From: Pseudomonadota bacterium
Lineage (GTDB): Bacteria > Pseudomonadota > Alphaproteobacteria > Acetobacterales > Acetobacteraceae
Assembly (NCBI GenBank): GCA_021815835.1
Contig: JAKAZN010000137.1
Location: 1-6,045 of the forward strand
Reading direction: 5' to 3'
DNA length: 6,045 bases
In this document: piece by piece, positions 1 to 6,045 of the stretch
How positions within the stretch are numbered: the stretch's first letter is position 1
Layout: each line of letters opens with the position of its first letter
Notes under the pieces: generated by a model
What the model was told of the DNA's origin: nothing
What the model saw: the letters and a program-made list of their open reading frames with translations, nothing else
Databases searched by the model: none
Program-made: the position numbers and the translations under genes

Positions 1-1135
1 GGCGCGCGTTCCACTTCCACAGATTGCCGAACTGCAGCGCCTGGAAGCCGAAGCTCGCGGACAGGGTGACGGAGGGATAGAAATCGGCCTCCGCGACACC
101 GATCTGGGCGGTGGTGGCGTGCAGCTTCTCCACCGCCTCGCGGATATCGGGCCGGCGCAGCAGGAGTTGCGAGGGGAAGCCCACGGGGATGCGCGGCGGC
201 ACCGGCGGGACGGGGCGGGGAACCGCAAGCTCGGTTTCGAGCGCGCCGGGCGGGCGGCCGAGCAGCAGGGCGAGCGCGTTCATCTCCGACCGCTCGGTCT
301 GCTTCAGGGTGGGGATCTGGGCGGTGGTGAGACGCAACTGGGCGGAGGCGTTGGCCACGTCGAGATCGGTGGTCACGCCGGCGGCGGCCTGGTCCTGGGT
401 GAGCTTCAGGCCATCGCGCTCGGTGCGCACGTTTTCGCGCGCGATGCGAAGCTGTTCCTCGGTGCCGCGCAGCGCGATGTAGTCGCGCGCGACTTCGGCA
501 AGCGCGGTCAGCAGCACGCCGCGGCGGGATTCGGCCGAGGCGTGGACGGTGGCGCCGGCGGCTTCCATCTCGCGGCGGACCTTGCCCCAGATATCGGGTT
601 CCCAGACCGCGTCGAAGCCGTATTGGTAGATGTCGAAGGGCTTGAAATTCACCGGTGTGGTCGGCCCGCCGGCGACCGTGCCGGTGCCACCGGAGCCGCC
701 GGCCGCCAACGCGCCGATTGGCGAGAGCTGGCCGACATTGCTCGCTTTCTGGCGCTGGTAGGTGCCGTTGGCGTTGAACACGGGATAGCGGGCGGCGCCG
801 GTGATGCCGAGTTGGTCGCGCGATTCGGCGAGCCGCACGGTCGCGGTGCGGACATCGAGGTTGTCGGCCGCGACCTGGTTTTCGAGCTTGGTCAGGATCG
901 GGTCGTCGAACAGCGACCACCAGGCGACATCGACCGGGGCCACCACCGGGGTGCTGGGCACGGCGGCGCTGGGGGCGGCGCCGCCGGAGAACCAGGACGT
1001 GGGGGAGGCCCAGCCGGGCGCGTGGAAATTCGGTCCCATCGCGCACCCGCCGAGCAGGGCGAGCATGGGCAGCGCGACCACGGGCAAGGCACGCACGGAC
1101 AAGGCGCGGGCAAGCGCCGCGGCGGGCTTCGGCAT
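1..1135 (-). CDS. NodT-family RND-type outer-membrane efflux lipoprotein (3' end outside window)
   Basis: I translated this frame by hand from ATG at 1135; it stays open for 378 codons to the left edge with no stop, so the C-terminal fifth or so is missing (family members are usually about 460-500 residues). The protein would be the trimeric outer-membrane channel of a tripartite efflux or secretion pump. The N-terminus is a lipoprotein signal: a hydrophobic stretch at about 16-30 ends in lipobox LGGC with C31, followed by AMGPNFHAP, a typical start of mature NodT/OprM-like proteins. Further family landmarks are WWSLFDDP (72-79), a WEPDIWGKVRRE block (178-189), LLRRPDIREA (325-334) and AQIGVAEADFYPS (343-355), which match the two repeated OEP domains. 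A Gly/Ala/Pro-rich insert sits at about 131-166. The start is fixed by a GGAG eight bases upstream and by the signal peptide. It follows the flippase gene by 32 bases. Family assignment is firm; the pump partners and substrate are not visible. Confidence 0.95.
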   Translation of the reverse strand, partial: MPKPAAALARALSVRALPVVALPMLALLGGCAMGPNFHAPGWASPTSWFSGGAAPSAAVPSTPVVAPVDVAWWSLFDDPILTKLENQVAADNLDVRTATVRLAESRDQLGITGAARYPVFNANGTYQRQKASNVGQLSPIGALAAGGSGGTGTVAGGPTTPVNFKPFDIYQYGFDAVWEPDIWGKVRREMEAAGATVHASAESRRGVLLTALAEVARDYIALRGTEEQLRIARENVRTERDGLKLTQDQAAAGVTTDLDVANASAQLRLTTAQIPTLKQTERSEMNALALLLGRPPGALETELAVPRPVPPVPPRIPVGFPSQLLLRRPDIREAVEKLHATTAQIGVAEADFYPSVTLSASFGFQALQFGNLWKWNAR

Positions 1136-1143
1136 CCGATCCA

Positions 1144-1147
1144 CTCC
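1144..1147 (-). promoter_or_regulatory. Shine-Dalgarno sequence of the NodT lipoprotein gene
   Basis: On the minus strand GGAG stands eight bases before ATG 1135, inside the 32-base gap between the flippase stop (1168) and this start. It is the clearest ribosome-binding site in the window and supports the chosen start. By contrast, the two upstream junctions overlap and have only weak purine-rich sequence before their starts. The gap holds no recognisable promoter or terminator. Confidence 0.7.
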
Positions 1148-1167
1148 GGGAGTAAGGCGATGCGCGA

Positions 1168-2679
1168 TCAGAACCGGCGGCCGGGGGAAGTCAAGCGCGC
1201 TCGACTCGGGGCAGGTATGGCGGGTCGTGGTCTGGGGTCGATCGGGGCGATCCCGTTCGGCCGGCCCGCCCAGGCCGGCCGCGCGTGCCAGACCGCCGCG
1301 CCCGCGGCGAAGATCGCGCCCATCGTCAGTTCGCGGACCGCCCATTGCGCCGCCGCGCCGCCGCGCCACGACACCGCCATCGCCGTGCTCCATGCGGCCA
1401 TCGCCACCGCCGCGGCCGGAAGGCCCGGACGGAGCAGCGCGGCCACCCCGCATCCCAGAACCCGCGCGCTGGCGATGAGCGCGTAGGGCGCCACCAGCAG
1501 TTGCGCGGCCACCCAGATGCCGACCGCCGCCAGCGCCCCGCCCGGGCGCAGCGCCCCGCCCGGGCGCAGCGCGAGGACCGCCGCGGTCAGCAGCAGCAGG
1601 CTTGCGAGGTTCGCCCGCAGCGCGATCCCCGGCGCGCCGCGCGCCACCGTCGCCGCGCCCACCGGGAAAGCCAGGAACTGCCAGGCGGCCAGCCCCACCA
1701 GCGGGAGCGCGGCGGTCGCGGCTCCGGCCCATTCCGACCCCAGCAGCAGCCGGGTCGCCGGCCCCAGGGCCAGCGCGAGCCCCGCGCAAAGCGGGAACAG
1801 CGCCCATCCGGCATGGCGCCCGGCCCGCGCCATCGCCGCGCGCAAGCCGGCCGCGTCGTGTTGCAATTCCGAGAAGCGCGGCAGCAGCCAGCGCCACAGC
1901 GCGGTGGAGGCGAGTTCGCGCAGCGCATCGACCAGCCGGAACGCCATGTGCACCTCGCCCAGGATGCGCGGGCCCGCCGCGCCGCCGAGCAGCAGGAGGA
2001 AGGCGCGATAGCGGCCGTGCAGGACCAGGGTGCTGGCCGCCAGGGGCGTGCCGACGGCCAGCAGGCCGCGCGTGGCGGCGCCCGGCCAGCGCGGCGCGGG
2101 CAGCCAGCGCGCGCCGATCAGCAAAACCGCTGCCCCGGCCGCCGCGCCGGTGGCTTGTTGCGCCACCACCGCCCAGGCGCCGGCCCTGGCGAACGCCGCC
2201 GCGCAGCCGACGATGGTGCCGAATCCCTGGCCCAGCAGCACGCGGAACGCGAGCAGCCGGTAGTGTCGGGCGCGGGTGAGCCGTCCCTGCACCGCGCCGC
2301 CGGCGCCGACCAGCGGCAGGGGCAGCGCCAGGATCAGCGCCATCGTTCGCAGCCGCGGGTCGCCGAACGCGGCGGCGAGCGGCCAGCCCGCCGCCGCCAT
2401 CGCGCCGGCCGCCAGCACGCCGACGCCGACCGAGGCCCAGAACGCCTCGGCGGCGTCATCGTCGGTCAGGGCGGCACGCTGCACGATCGCGTCCGCGAAC
2501 AGCGCATTCACGCCCACCCAGAGCAGGACATGCACCGAGACGGCGGCGGTGCCGATGCCGAGCGCCGCCGGCCCCACCGCGCGGGCGATGACGAAGGCGG
2601 AGACGAAGGCGAGGCCGGCCGCGCCCGCCGCCTCGGCCGCCGACCAGAAGATCGCGGCCGGGGCGGCGCCTGGCTTCAT
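1168..2679 (-). CDS. Oligosaccharide flippase (Wzx/PST family)
   Basis: A 503-residue, almost wholly hydrophobic protein with about 12-14 predicted membrane segments, the usual size and build of MATE/MOP-superfamily polysaccharide flippases. These move undecaprenyl-linked oligosaccharide units from the cytoplasmic to the periplasmic face of the inner membrane. Family-like features are the first segment followed by ARAVGPAALGIG (32-43), DAIVQR (63-68), a short helix pair around 82-131 ending in the LTRARHYRLLAFR block (134-146), and ARAGAWAVVAQQ (164-175). A tandem RPGGAL repeat lies at 371-383 between two membrane segments. The tail (about 471-503) is rich in Pro and Arg (8 Pro, 7 Arg) and probably cytoplasmic. 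I chose ATG 2679 over the in-frame start 30 codons upstream because ATG 2679 forms an ATGA overlap with the preceding gene, and the skipped residues are Arg/Gly-rich and antisense-like. Context next to a BY-kinase co-polymerase supports a polysaccharide export role; the substrate is unknown. Confidence 0.88.
   Translation of the reverse strand: MKPGAAPAAIFWSAAEAAGAAGLAFVSAFVIARAVGPAALGIGTAAVSVHVLLWVGVNALFADAIVQRAALTDDDAAEAFWASVGVGVLAAGAMAAAGWPLAAAFGDPRLRTMALILALPLPLVGAGGAVQGRLTRARHYRLLAFRVLLGQGFGTIVGCAAAFARAGAWAVVAQQATGAAAGAAVLLIGARWLPAPRWPGAATRGLLAVGTPLAASTLVLHGRYRAFLLLLGGAAGPRILGEVHMAFRLVDALRELASTALWRWLLPRFSELQHDAAGLRAAMARAGRHAGWALFPLCAGLALALGPATRLLLGSEWAGAATAALPLVGLAAWQFLAFPVGAATVARGAPGIALRANLASLLLLTAAVLALRPGGALRPGGALAAVGIWVAAQLLVAPYALIASARVLGCGVAALLRPGLPAAAVAMAAWSTAMAVSWRGGAAAQWAVRELTMGAIFAAGAAVWHARPAWAGRPNGIAPIDPRPRPAIPAPSRARLTSPGRRF
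1531..1572. repeat. 18-bp tandem duplication inside the flippase gene
   Basis: Two perfect adjacent copies of an 18-base unit (1532-1549 and 1550-1567) with partial matches on both flanks give a 42-base stretch of exact period 18. As 18 is divisible by three the reading frame is kept, and the protein repeats LRPGGA at residues 371-376 and 377-382, at the boundary between a membrane helix (about 357-370) and the next (about 383-403). This looks like a slippage duplication tolerated in a loop. Confidence 0.9.
2676..2679 (-). other. ATGA start-stop overlap (membrane protein / flippase)
   Basis: The TGA stop of the membrane protein gene (2678-2676) overlaps the ATG of the flippase (2679-2677) in the sequence ATGA. 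Such junctions commonly give termination-reinitiation coupling. Upstream there is only a weak GGCGGA next to the start. The overlap decides the flippase start. Confidence 0.85.
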
Positions 2680-4130
2680 TCCGCCGCGATCGTCGCTCTG
2701 CCGGCCGGCCGGGCGCGCGACGCGGCCGCCTCGGCCCCCGCCAGCACGGCGGCGAGCAGCGGCAGCCACATCACCCGGCTCTGATAGCGGTCATGCGGAC
2801 CCGACAGCGCCCCGGTCACCGCCGCGTTCAGCAGCAAGGTGAGCAGCATGGTCACGATCACCCCGGCGCCGAGCTTCCGGCGGCGCAGCGCGCCGGGCAG
2901 CAGCAGCAGGCAGGCGGCGATCGCCCCGAGCGCGATCGCTTCATGCAGCCAGGCAAGCCCGGCGGGCAGGACCGGGAGGCCCCGTGTCTGGCGGGAGGCG
3001 GCATAATCGCGTTGCTCGAAGCGCGGGAAATCGCGGTCGATCCAGGGCGTGACGGTGCCGGGCCAGGGATGCAGGCCGGCGCCGGTACGAAACATCGCCA
3101 ACTGCCGCACGGTGTTGCGGAGCATCGCGCCGACCTCTCGCAACGGCTCGGCCCGCACGGCGGCGAGGATGATGGCGCCGGCCTCCCGGCTGACCAGCTT
3201 GGCCCCGCCGGCCCGCACCACCGGACCGTCCGCGGACCACAGGAACCGGTCCGCGCTGGCGGGAAATTGCGCCACCAGGCGGCACAGGCGCCAACCGGGG
3301 CGCGGACAATCCGCGCGCAGGGCATCGAGGCCGGGGCCGTCGTAGATCACCCGGGTCAGCAGGAACACGTTGCCGTAGGGCGCGATCGAGGCCCGGCCAT
3401 GCCCGGCCAGGTTTGCCGCCATCAGCGCCATGATTGCCAGCAGCGGCGCGGCGATGAGGCGTCGCCAGCCCGCGAAGCCCAGCGCCGCCCGCGCGCCCAG
3501 GACGCGGCGCAACGCCAGCAGGGCCGCGACCAGCCCCACGCCGATCGGCAGGTTCGACAGATGGGCGGCAAACGCGAAGGCCGCGAACGCCACCAGGCCG
3601 CGCTGTTCCCACCGCCCGAGACGCTCCGGCGCCACCACCAGCACGAGCAACGCCAGCGCGAGCAGGCCGGTGAACACATCGGGCATCAACTGCGAGACGA
3701 AGAACGGCAACGGCGAGGCCACCGCCAGCGCCGCCAGCAGCACCGCCGAAATCCCGGGCGCCGTCATCCGCGCGCAGATCCCGATGATGAGTGTCGCGAT
3801 CAGGCCTTGCGCCAGCACCGCCGGCCAGGTGGTGATACAGAAATGCAACGACAGCAGGAACAGGCTGTAGAAGGCCGGCCGGTCCCACCCGAGATAATGC
3901 TGGATCGCCTGGGAGAGATACGTTCCGGTATCGGAAAACACCAGCGGATAGCCGTTCCACAACGCCGGCCAGATCAGCGCCATCGCCCCCGCCAGCCATC
4001 CCGGCGCCAGGCGCGCCGCGCGCGGGATCGTCCCGCCACGCCCCGGAAAGCCCGTCCAGGCGCCGAGGCCCGACGGCGCCGCGCCCCAGCGGGACCGCTG
4101 TCCCTCCGCCGTCGCGATCGCCGCGGTCAT
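2676..4130 (-). CDS. Polytopic inner-membrane protein of the polysaccharide locus, GT-C-like or Wzy-like candidate
   Basis: A 484-residue protein with roughly 10-11 predicted membrane segments; I do not recognise a named family with certainty. A 40-residue Gly/Arg-rich N-terminus precedes the first helix (about 43-60). Directly after it comes NGYPLVFSDTGTYL (59-72), placing an acidic residue (D67) in the first presumed periplasmic loop, as in GT-C glycosyltransferases. Helices follow at about 86-100, 103-120, 126-145, 150-167, 177-207 and 226-242. A long presumed periplasmic region (about 243-395) carries C275 and C283, a possible disulfide, plus FLWSADGP (296-303). Helices at about 396-412, 421-440 and 452-467 flank SGPHDRYQSR (443-452). 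MPDVFTGL (149-156) is another distinctive block. The start at 4130 overlaps the kinase stop as ATGA; the frame stays open for 507 codons further upstream, but that stretch is only an out-of-frame shadow of the kinase gene. Position between the kinase and the flippase suggests periplasmic-face sugar transfer, polymerisation or an accessory role; this is inference. The coding call is firm, the function is not. Confidence 0.8.
   Translation of the reverse strand: MTAAIATAEGQRSRWGAAPSGLGAWTGFPGRGGTIPRAARLAPGWLAGAMALIWPALWNGYPLVFSDTGTYLSQAIQHYLGWDRPAFYSLFLLSLHFCITTWPAVLAQGLIATLIIGICARMTAPGISAVLLAALAVASPLPFFVSQLMPDVFTGLLALALLVLVVAPERLGRWEQRGLVAFAAFAFAAHLSNLPIGVGLVAALLALRRVLGARAALGFAGWRRLIAAPLLAIMALMAANLAGHGRASIAPYGNVFLLTRVIYDGPGLDALRADCPRPGWRLCRLVAQFPASADRFLWSADGPVVRAGGAKLVSREAGAIILAAVRAEPLREVGAMLRNTVRQLAMFRTGAGLHPWPGTVTPWIDRDFPRFEQRDYAASRQTRGLPVLPAGLAWLHEAIALGAIAACLLLLPGALRRRKLGAGVIVTMLLTLLLNAAVTGALSGPHDRYQSRVMWLPLLAAVLAGAEAAASRARPAGRATIAAE
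4127..4130 (-). other. ATGA start-stop overlap (kinase / membrane protein)
   Basis: The TGA stop of the kinase gene (4129-4127) shares bases with the ATG of the membrane protein (4130-4128). The sequence before it, GACGGA directly abutting the ATG, is too close for a normal Shine-Dalgarno, so translation probably depends on ribosomes finishing the kinase. It fixes the start of the downstream gene. Confidence 0.85.
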
Positions 4131-6045
4131 TCCGTCACGTACCGGTTGACGCGCGGATCGACCATCGCGGCATCCGCGTAGCCGGAGCGGGCATGGCCGC
4201 GCGCGTCCACCCGCGTCAGCGCGACGCCGGTGACCGCGGCCTGCGCGTCCTCCAGCAGCTCGATCGCGGCCCAGGCGACTTCGCGCGGCGTCTTGCGCCA
4301 GCGCGCGCACAGCACCGTGGCATCCGCGAGTTGGGCGATCACCCGCGTATCGCTCATGGCGAGCGCGGGCGGCGTGTCCAGCAGCACCAGATCGTACTCC
4401 TCGCGCAGTTGTTGCAGCAGGCGGGCCATCGCGTCCGAGAGGAACAGGCCGAACCCGTCCGCGCCGGGCGCGCCGGCCCCGACATAAGCCAGATTGGTTA
4501 ACGGGTCCTTCCTGACGACATCTTCCAGCGTGGCCTCCTCGCGCAAATAATCGGCCAGCCCCGGCGCGCCCTCGGTGCCGAACAGGCGCGCCAGCGCCGG
4601 GTGGCGCAGATCGCAATCGAGCAGGATCGCGCGCTCGCCGCTGAGCGCGGCGGATCGGCCCAGCGCGACGGCGACGGTGGTCTTGCCCTCGGCGGGGCGG
4701 GCCGCGGTGATGGCCACCGCACGCGGACGTTCCGCGCCCAGCCACAGGCCCGCGCGCAGGCCGCGCACCTGCTCGGCGAAGGCGGACATCGGTTTCAGGG
4801 CGACGTAATCCTCCACCCGCAGCCGGCCGAGCACGGCGCTTCCCACTTCCGGGATCAGCGCGAAGCAGGGGCGATGCAGCGCCGTGCGTACCGCGTCGCC
4901 GCCGGGCAGCGAGGTGTCCGTCAGCTCCAGCAGATAGACCGCGAACAGGCCGAACAGCGCGCCGAAGCCGATCGCGGCCGCCATCAAGGGCGCGGTGCGG
5001 GGGAAACTGGGCGCGGTGGGCGGCAGCGCGAGCGAGACCTCGTGCGCGTCCGGCACTTCCACCGCCGCCTGCTGGCGGATTTCCTGCAAGCGCTGCAGTA
5101 CGGAAACGAGCAGCGCGCGCGAGACATCCGCGTCCCGCTCCATCGCCTGCAAGCGGATCTGCGCGGTGGCGTGCGCGTCGATGCCGGCCCGCGCGCGCGC
5201 CAGATCCGCCTGCACCCCAGCCACGCGCTGGCGCGCGGCGGCGACCGAGGCGCCCGTGGCCGCCAGCACCCGGCCGGTTTCCGCGCCGACCGCGTGGCTG
5301 GTGGCGGCCAGTTCGCGTTGCAAGGCGAGCACTTCCGGGTGGTTCGGGCCGAGGCGGGTGAGCAGGGATTGCAGCTGCGCCTCCATCGCGTCGCGCTGTT
5401 CGCGCAGCGCGGTGACGCTGGGGGAGATCGCGGCGGCACCGCCGCCGTTGCGGGCGGCGTCCAGCCGGCCCTCCGCGGTCGCGAGCGCGGCGCGGGCTTC
5501 GGTCAAGGTCTCGGTGAGGCGGCTGATCTGCTCGGTTTCCAGCCCGGCGCGCACACCGCGCACGAGGCCGGCATGGGCGCGGAAATGGGCGATGCGGTCC
5601 GATTCCGCGCGCACTTCGGCGCGCAGGGCGGCGGCGCGGGCCTCGAGCCACGCGCGCGCCTTGTGCACGGCGCGGTATTTCGCGCCGAGCTGGCCCTTGA
5701 TGTAGATGTCCATGAGCATGTTCACCGCCGCCGCGGCCAGCAGCGGATCATTGGCGGTGAAGGCGACGGACAGCACGCGCGAGCTATCGACGTCGCGCAC
5801 CACCAGCGCCTGCTGGACCGCCAGCAGCACCTGATCACGCGCGGGATCGAGGCCCGGACCGGTGGGGGGGGGCGCGGGCGGAGCGCGGGCGAGCCTGGCG
5901 GCGAGCCAGGCGAGTACTCGGGCCAGGTGGCCTTGCGGGCGCAGCGCGGGATTGAATTCGGGGTCGTCGAAAAGGTGCAGGCGCTCGGCCATCGGCTCGA
6001 TCAGCCGCAGGCCGCCGAGGACTTGCGCCTGGCTTTCCATCACCG
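4127..6045 (-). CDS. Wzz/GumC-like polysaccharide co-polymerase fused to BY-kinase (5' end outside window)
   Basis: An inner-membrane chain-length regulator with a cytoplasmic tyrosine autokinase domain (Wzc/ExoP type). Numbering counts from the GTG at 6043-6041, which is probably an internal Val codon: the opening (V)MESQAQVLGGLRLIE matches a region well inside the Wzz domain, so the first membrane helix and some 70-100 residues lie beyond the right edge. Visible parts: Wzz continuation with NDPLLAAAAVN (98-108); a long periplasmic coiled coil (about 120-320); the GNVR-type LGPNHPEVLALQ (231-242); a Pro-rich lead (340-352) into the second membrane helix (about 352-371); EQVRGLR (424-430), which fits the EX2RX2R oligomerisation motif; Walker A ARPAEGKTT (448-456); Walker A' ILLDCDLR (473-480); Walker B LVLLDTPP (552-559). 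The catalytic motifs are intact. The C-terminal tail carries only two tyrosines (Y622, Y635), fewer than the usual autophosphorylated cluster. It overlaps the next gene by ATGA. A C9 run encodes three prolines at 58-60. The product would control the length and export of an exopolysaccharide or capsule. Confidence 0.94.
   Translation of the reverse strand, partial: VMESQAQVLGGLRLIEPMAERLHLFDDPEFNPALRPQGHLARVLAWLAARLARAPPAPPPTGPGLDPARDQVLLAVQQALVVRDVDSSRVLSVAFTANDPLLAAAAVNMLMDIYIKGQLGAKYRAVHKARAWLEARAAALRAEVRAESDRIAHFRAHAGLVRGVRAGLETEQISRLTETLTEARAALATAEGRLDAARNGGGAAAISPSVTALREQRDAMEAQLQSLLTRLGPNHPEVLALQRELAATSHAVGAETGRVLAATGASVAAARQRVAGVQADLARARAGIDAHATAQIRLQAMERDADVSRALLVSVLQRLQEIRQQAAVEVPDAHEVSLALPPTAPSFPRTAPLMAAAIGFGALFGLFAVYLLELTDTSLPGGDAVRTALHRPCFALIPEVGSAVLGRLRVEDYVALKPMSAFAEQVRGLRAGLWLGAERPRAVAITAARPAEGKTTVAVALGRSAALSGERAILLDCDLRHPALARLFGTEGAPGLADYLREEATLEDVVRKDPLTNLAYVGAGAPGADGFGLFLSDAMARLLQQLREEYDLVLLDTPPALAMSDTRVIAQLADATVLCARWRKTPREVAWAAIELLEDAQAAVTGVALTRVDARGHARSGYADAAMVDPRVNRYVTE
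5864..5872. repeat. Nine-base G/C homopolymer in the kinase gene
   Basis: An uninterrupted run of nine G on the plus strand, nine C on the coding strand, reads as exactly three CCC codons (residues 58-60 of the visible protein) in a Pro/Ala-rich linker of the periplasmic Wzz region. Gain or loss of one base would frameshift the gene before the coiled coil and the kinase domain. It is the longest homopolymer I noticed in the window. It may be a slippage site or simply a product of GC-rich codon use. Confidence 0.85.

Noticed and set aside
1143..1153. Small 11-base inverted repeat in the gap before the NodT gene, considered as terminator or operator
   Set aside because: Arms are only 4-5 bases with a minimal loop and no T-run; it merely includes the Shine-Dalgarno sequence.
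119..1486. Long plus-strand open frame of 455 codons opposite the NodT gene and the flippase 3' end
   Set aside because: Its product is Arg/Gly/His-rich with no domain, and it runs across two genes whose minus-strand products show clear family motifs. Open antisense frames are expected where third positions are nearly all G/C.
1285..2784. Plus-strand open frame of 499 codons antisense to the flippase
   Set aside because: Low-complexity Arg/Gln/Ala/Gly composition, no motif or membrane segment, and it mirrors the flippase gene almost exactly; a codon-bias shadow.
2793..4181. Plus-strand open frame of 462 codons antisense to the membrane protein
   Set aside because: Gln/Arg/His-rich composition typical of the reverse complement of a hydrophobic high-GC gene; no supporting ribosome-binding site or neighbours.
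4131..5651. Upstream 507-codon extension of the membrane protein frame inside the kinase gene
   Set aside because: The extra stretch is Arg/Gly/Ala-rich without domains and overlaps the well-supported kinase in another frame. The ATGA overlap at 4130 gives a natural start before the first membrane helix.
6041..6043. GTG at the right edge as the real start of the kinase
   Set aside because: The following residues fit an internal part of the Wzz domain and the expected first membrane helix is absent, so the gene most likely continues beyond the window.

Overview
The window is very GC-rich. Coding third positions are almost all G or C, every visible stop is TGA, and coding density is near 100%. 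All four genes lie on the minus strand and read from right to left. Base composition plus the protein types (GumC/ExoP-like co-polymerase kinase, NodT-type outer-membrane lipoprotein) suggest a high-GC alphaproteobacterium, perhaps of the Acetobacteraceae. That placement is inference; no rRNA or marker gene is present.

Layout in transcription order: (1) 6045-4127, a Wzz/GumC-like polysaccharide chain-length regulator fused to a bacterial tyrosine autokinase (BY-kinase), with its N-terminus outside the window; (2) 4130-2676, a 484-residue polytopic membrane protein that I cannot assign to a named family but whose layout recalls GT-C glycosyltransferases; (3) 2679-1168, an oligosaccharide (Wzx/PST-type) flippase; (4) 1135-1, a NodT-family outer-membrane efflux lipoprotein whose C-terminal part lies beyond the left edge. 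Genes 1/2 and 2/3 overlap by ATGA start-stop junctions, so the first three genes form a tightly coupled unit. Gene 4 starts after only 32 bases and has its own Shine-Dalgarno sequence.

Genes 1-3 read as the assembly and export part of an exopolysaccharide or capsule locus. The flippase would move lipid-linked units across the inner membrane, the co-polymerase/kinase would control chain length, and the membrane protein would act on the periplasmic face as a glycosyltransferase, a polymerase or an accessory factor. No soluble glycosyltransferase, Wza-type exporter or recognisable Wzy lies in the window. The NodT protein may belong to a following efflux operon or be co-transcribed by read-through.

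I saw no RNA gene, mobile element, CRISPR array, attachment site or convincing terminator. The promoter of the unit must lie to the right of the window. The points most worth a second look are the unassigned membrane protein, a nine-base C/G homopolymer inside the kinase gene, an in-frame 18-bp tandem duplication in the flippase, and the reduced C-terminal tyrosine cluster of the kinase. I found no clear sign of a new defence or mobile system; this looks like a largely ordinary surface-polysaccharide region.
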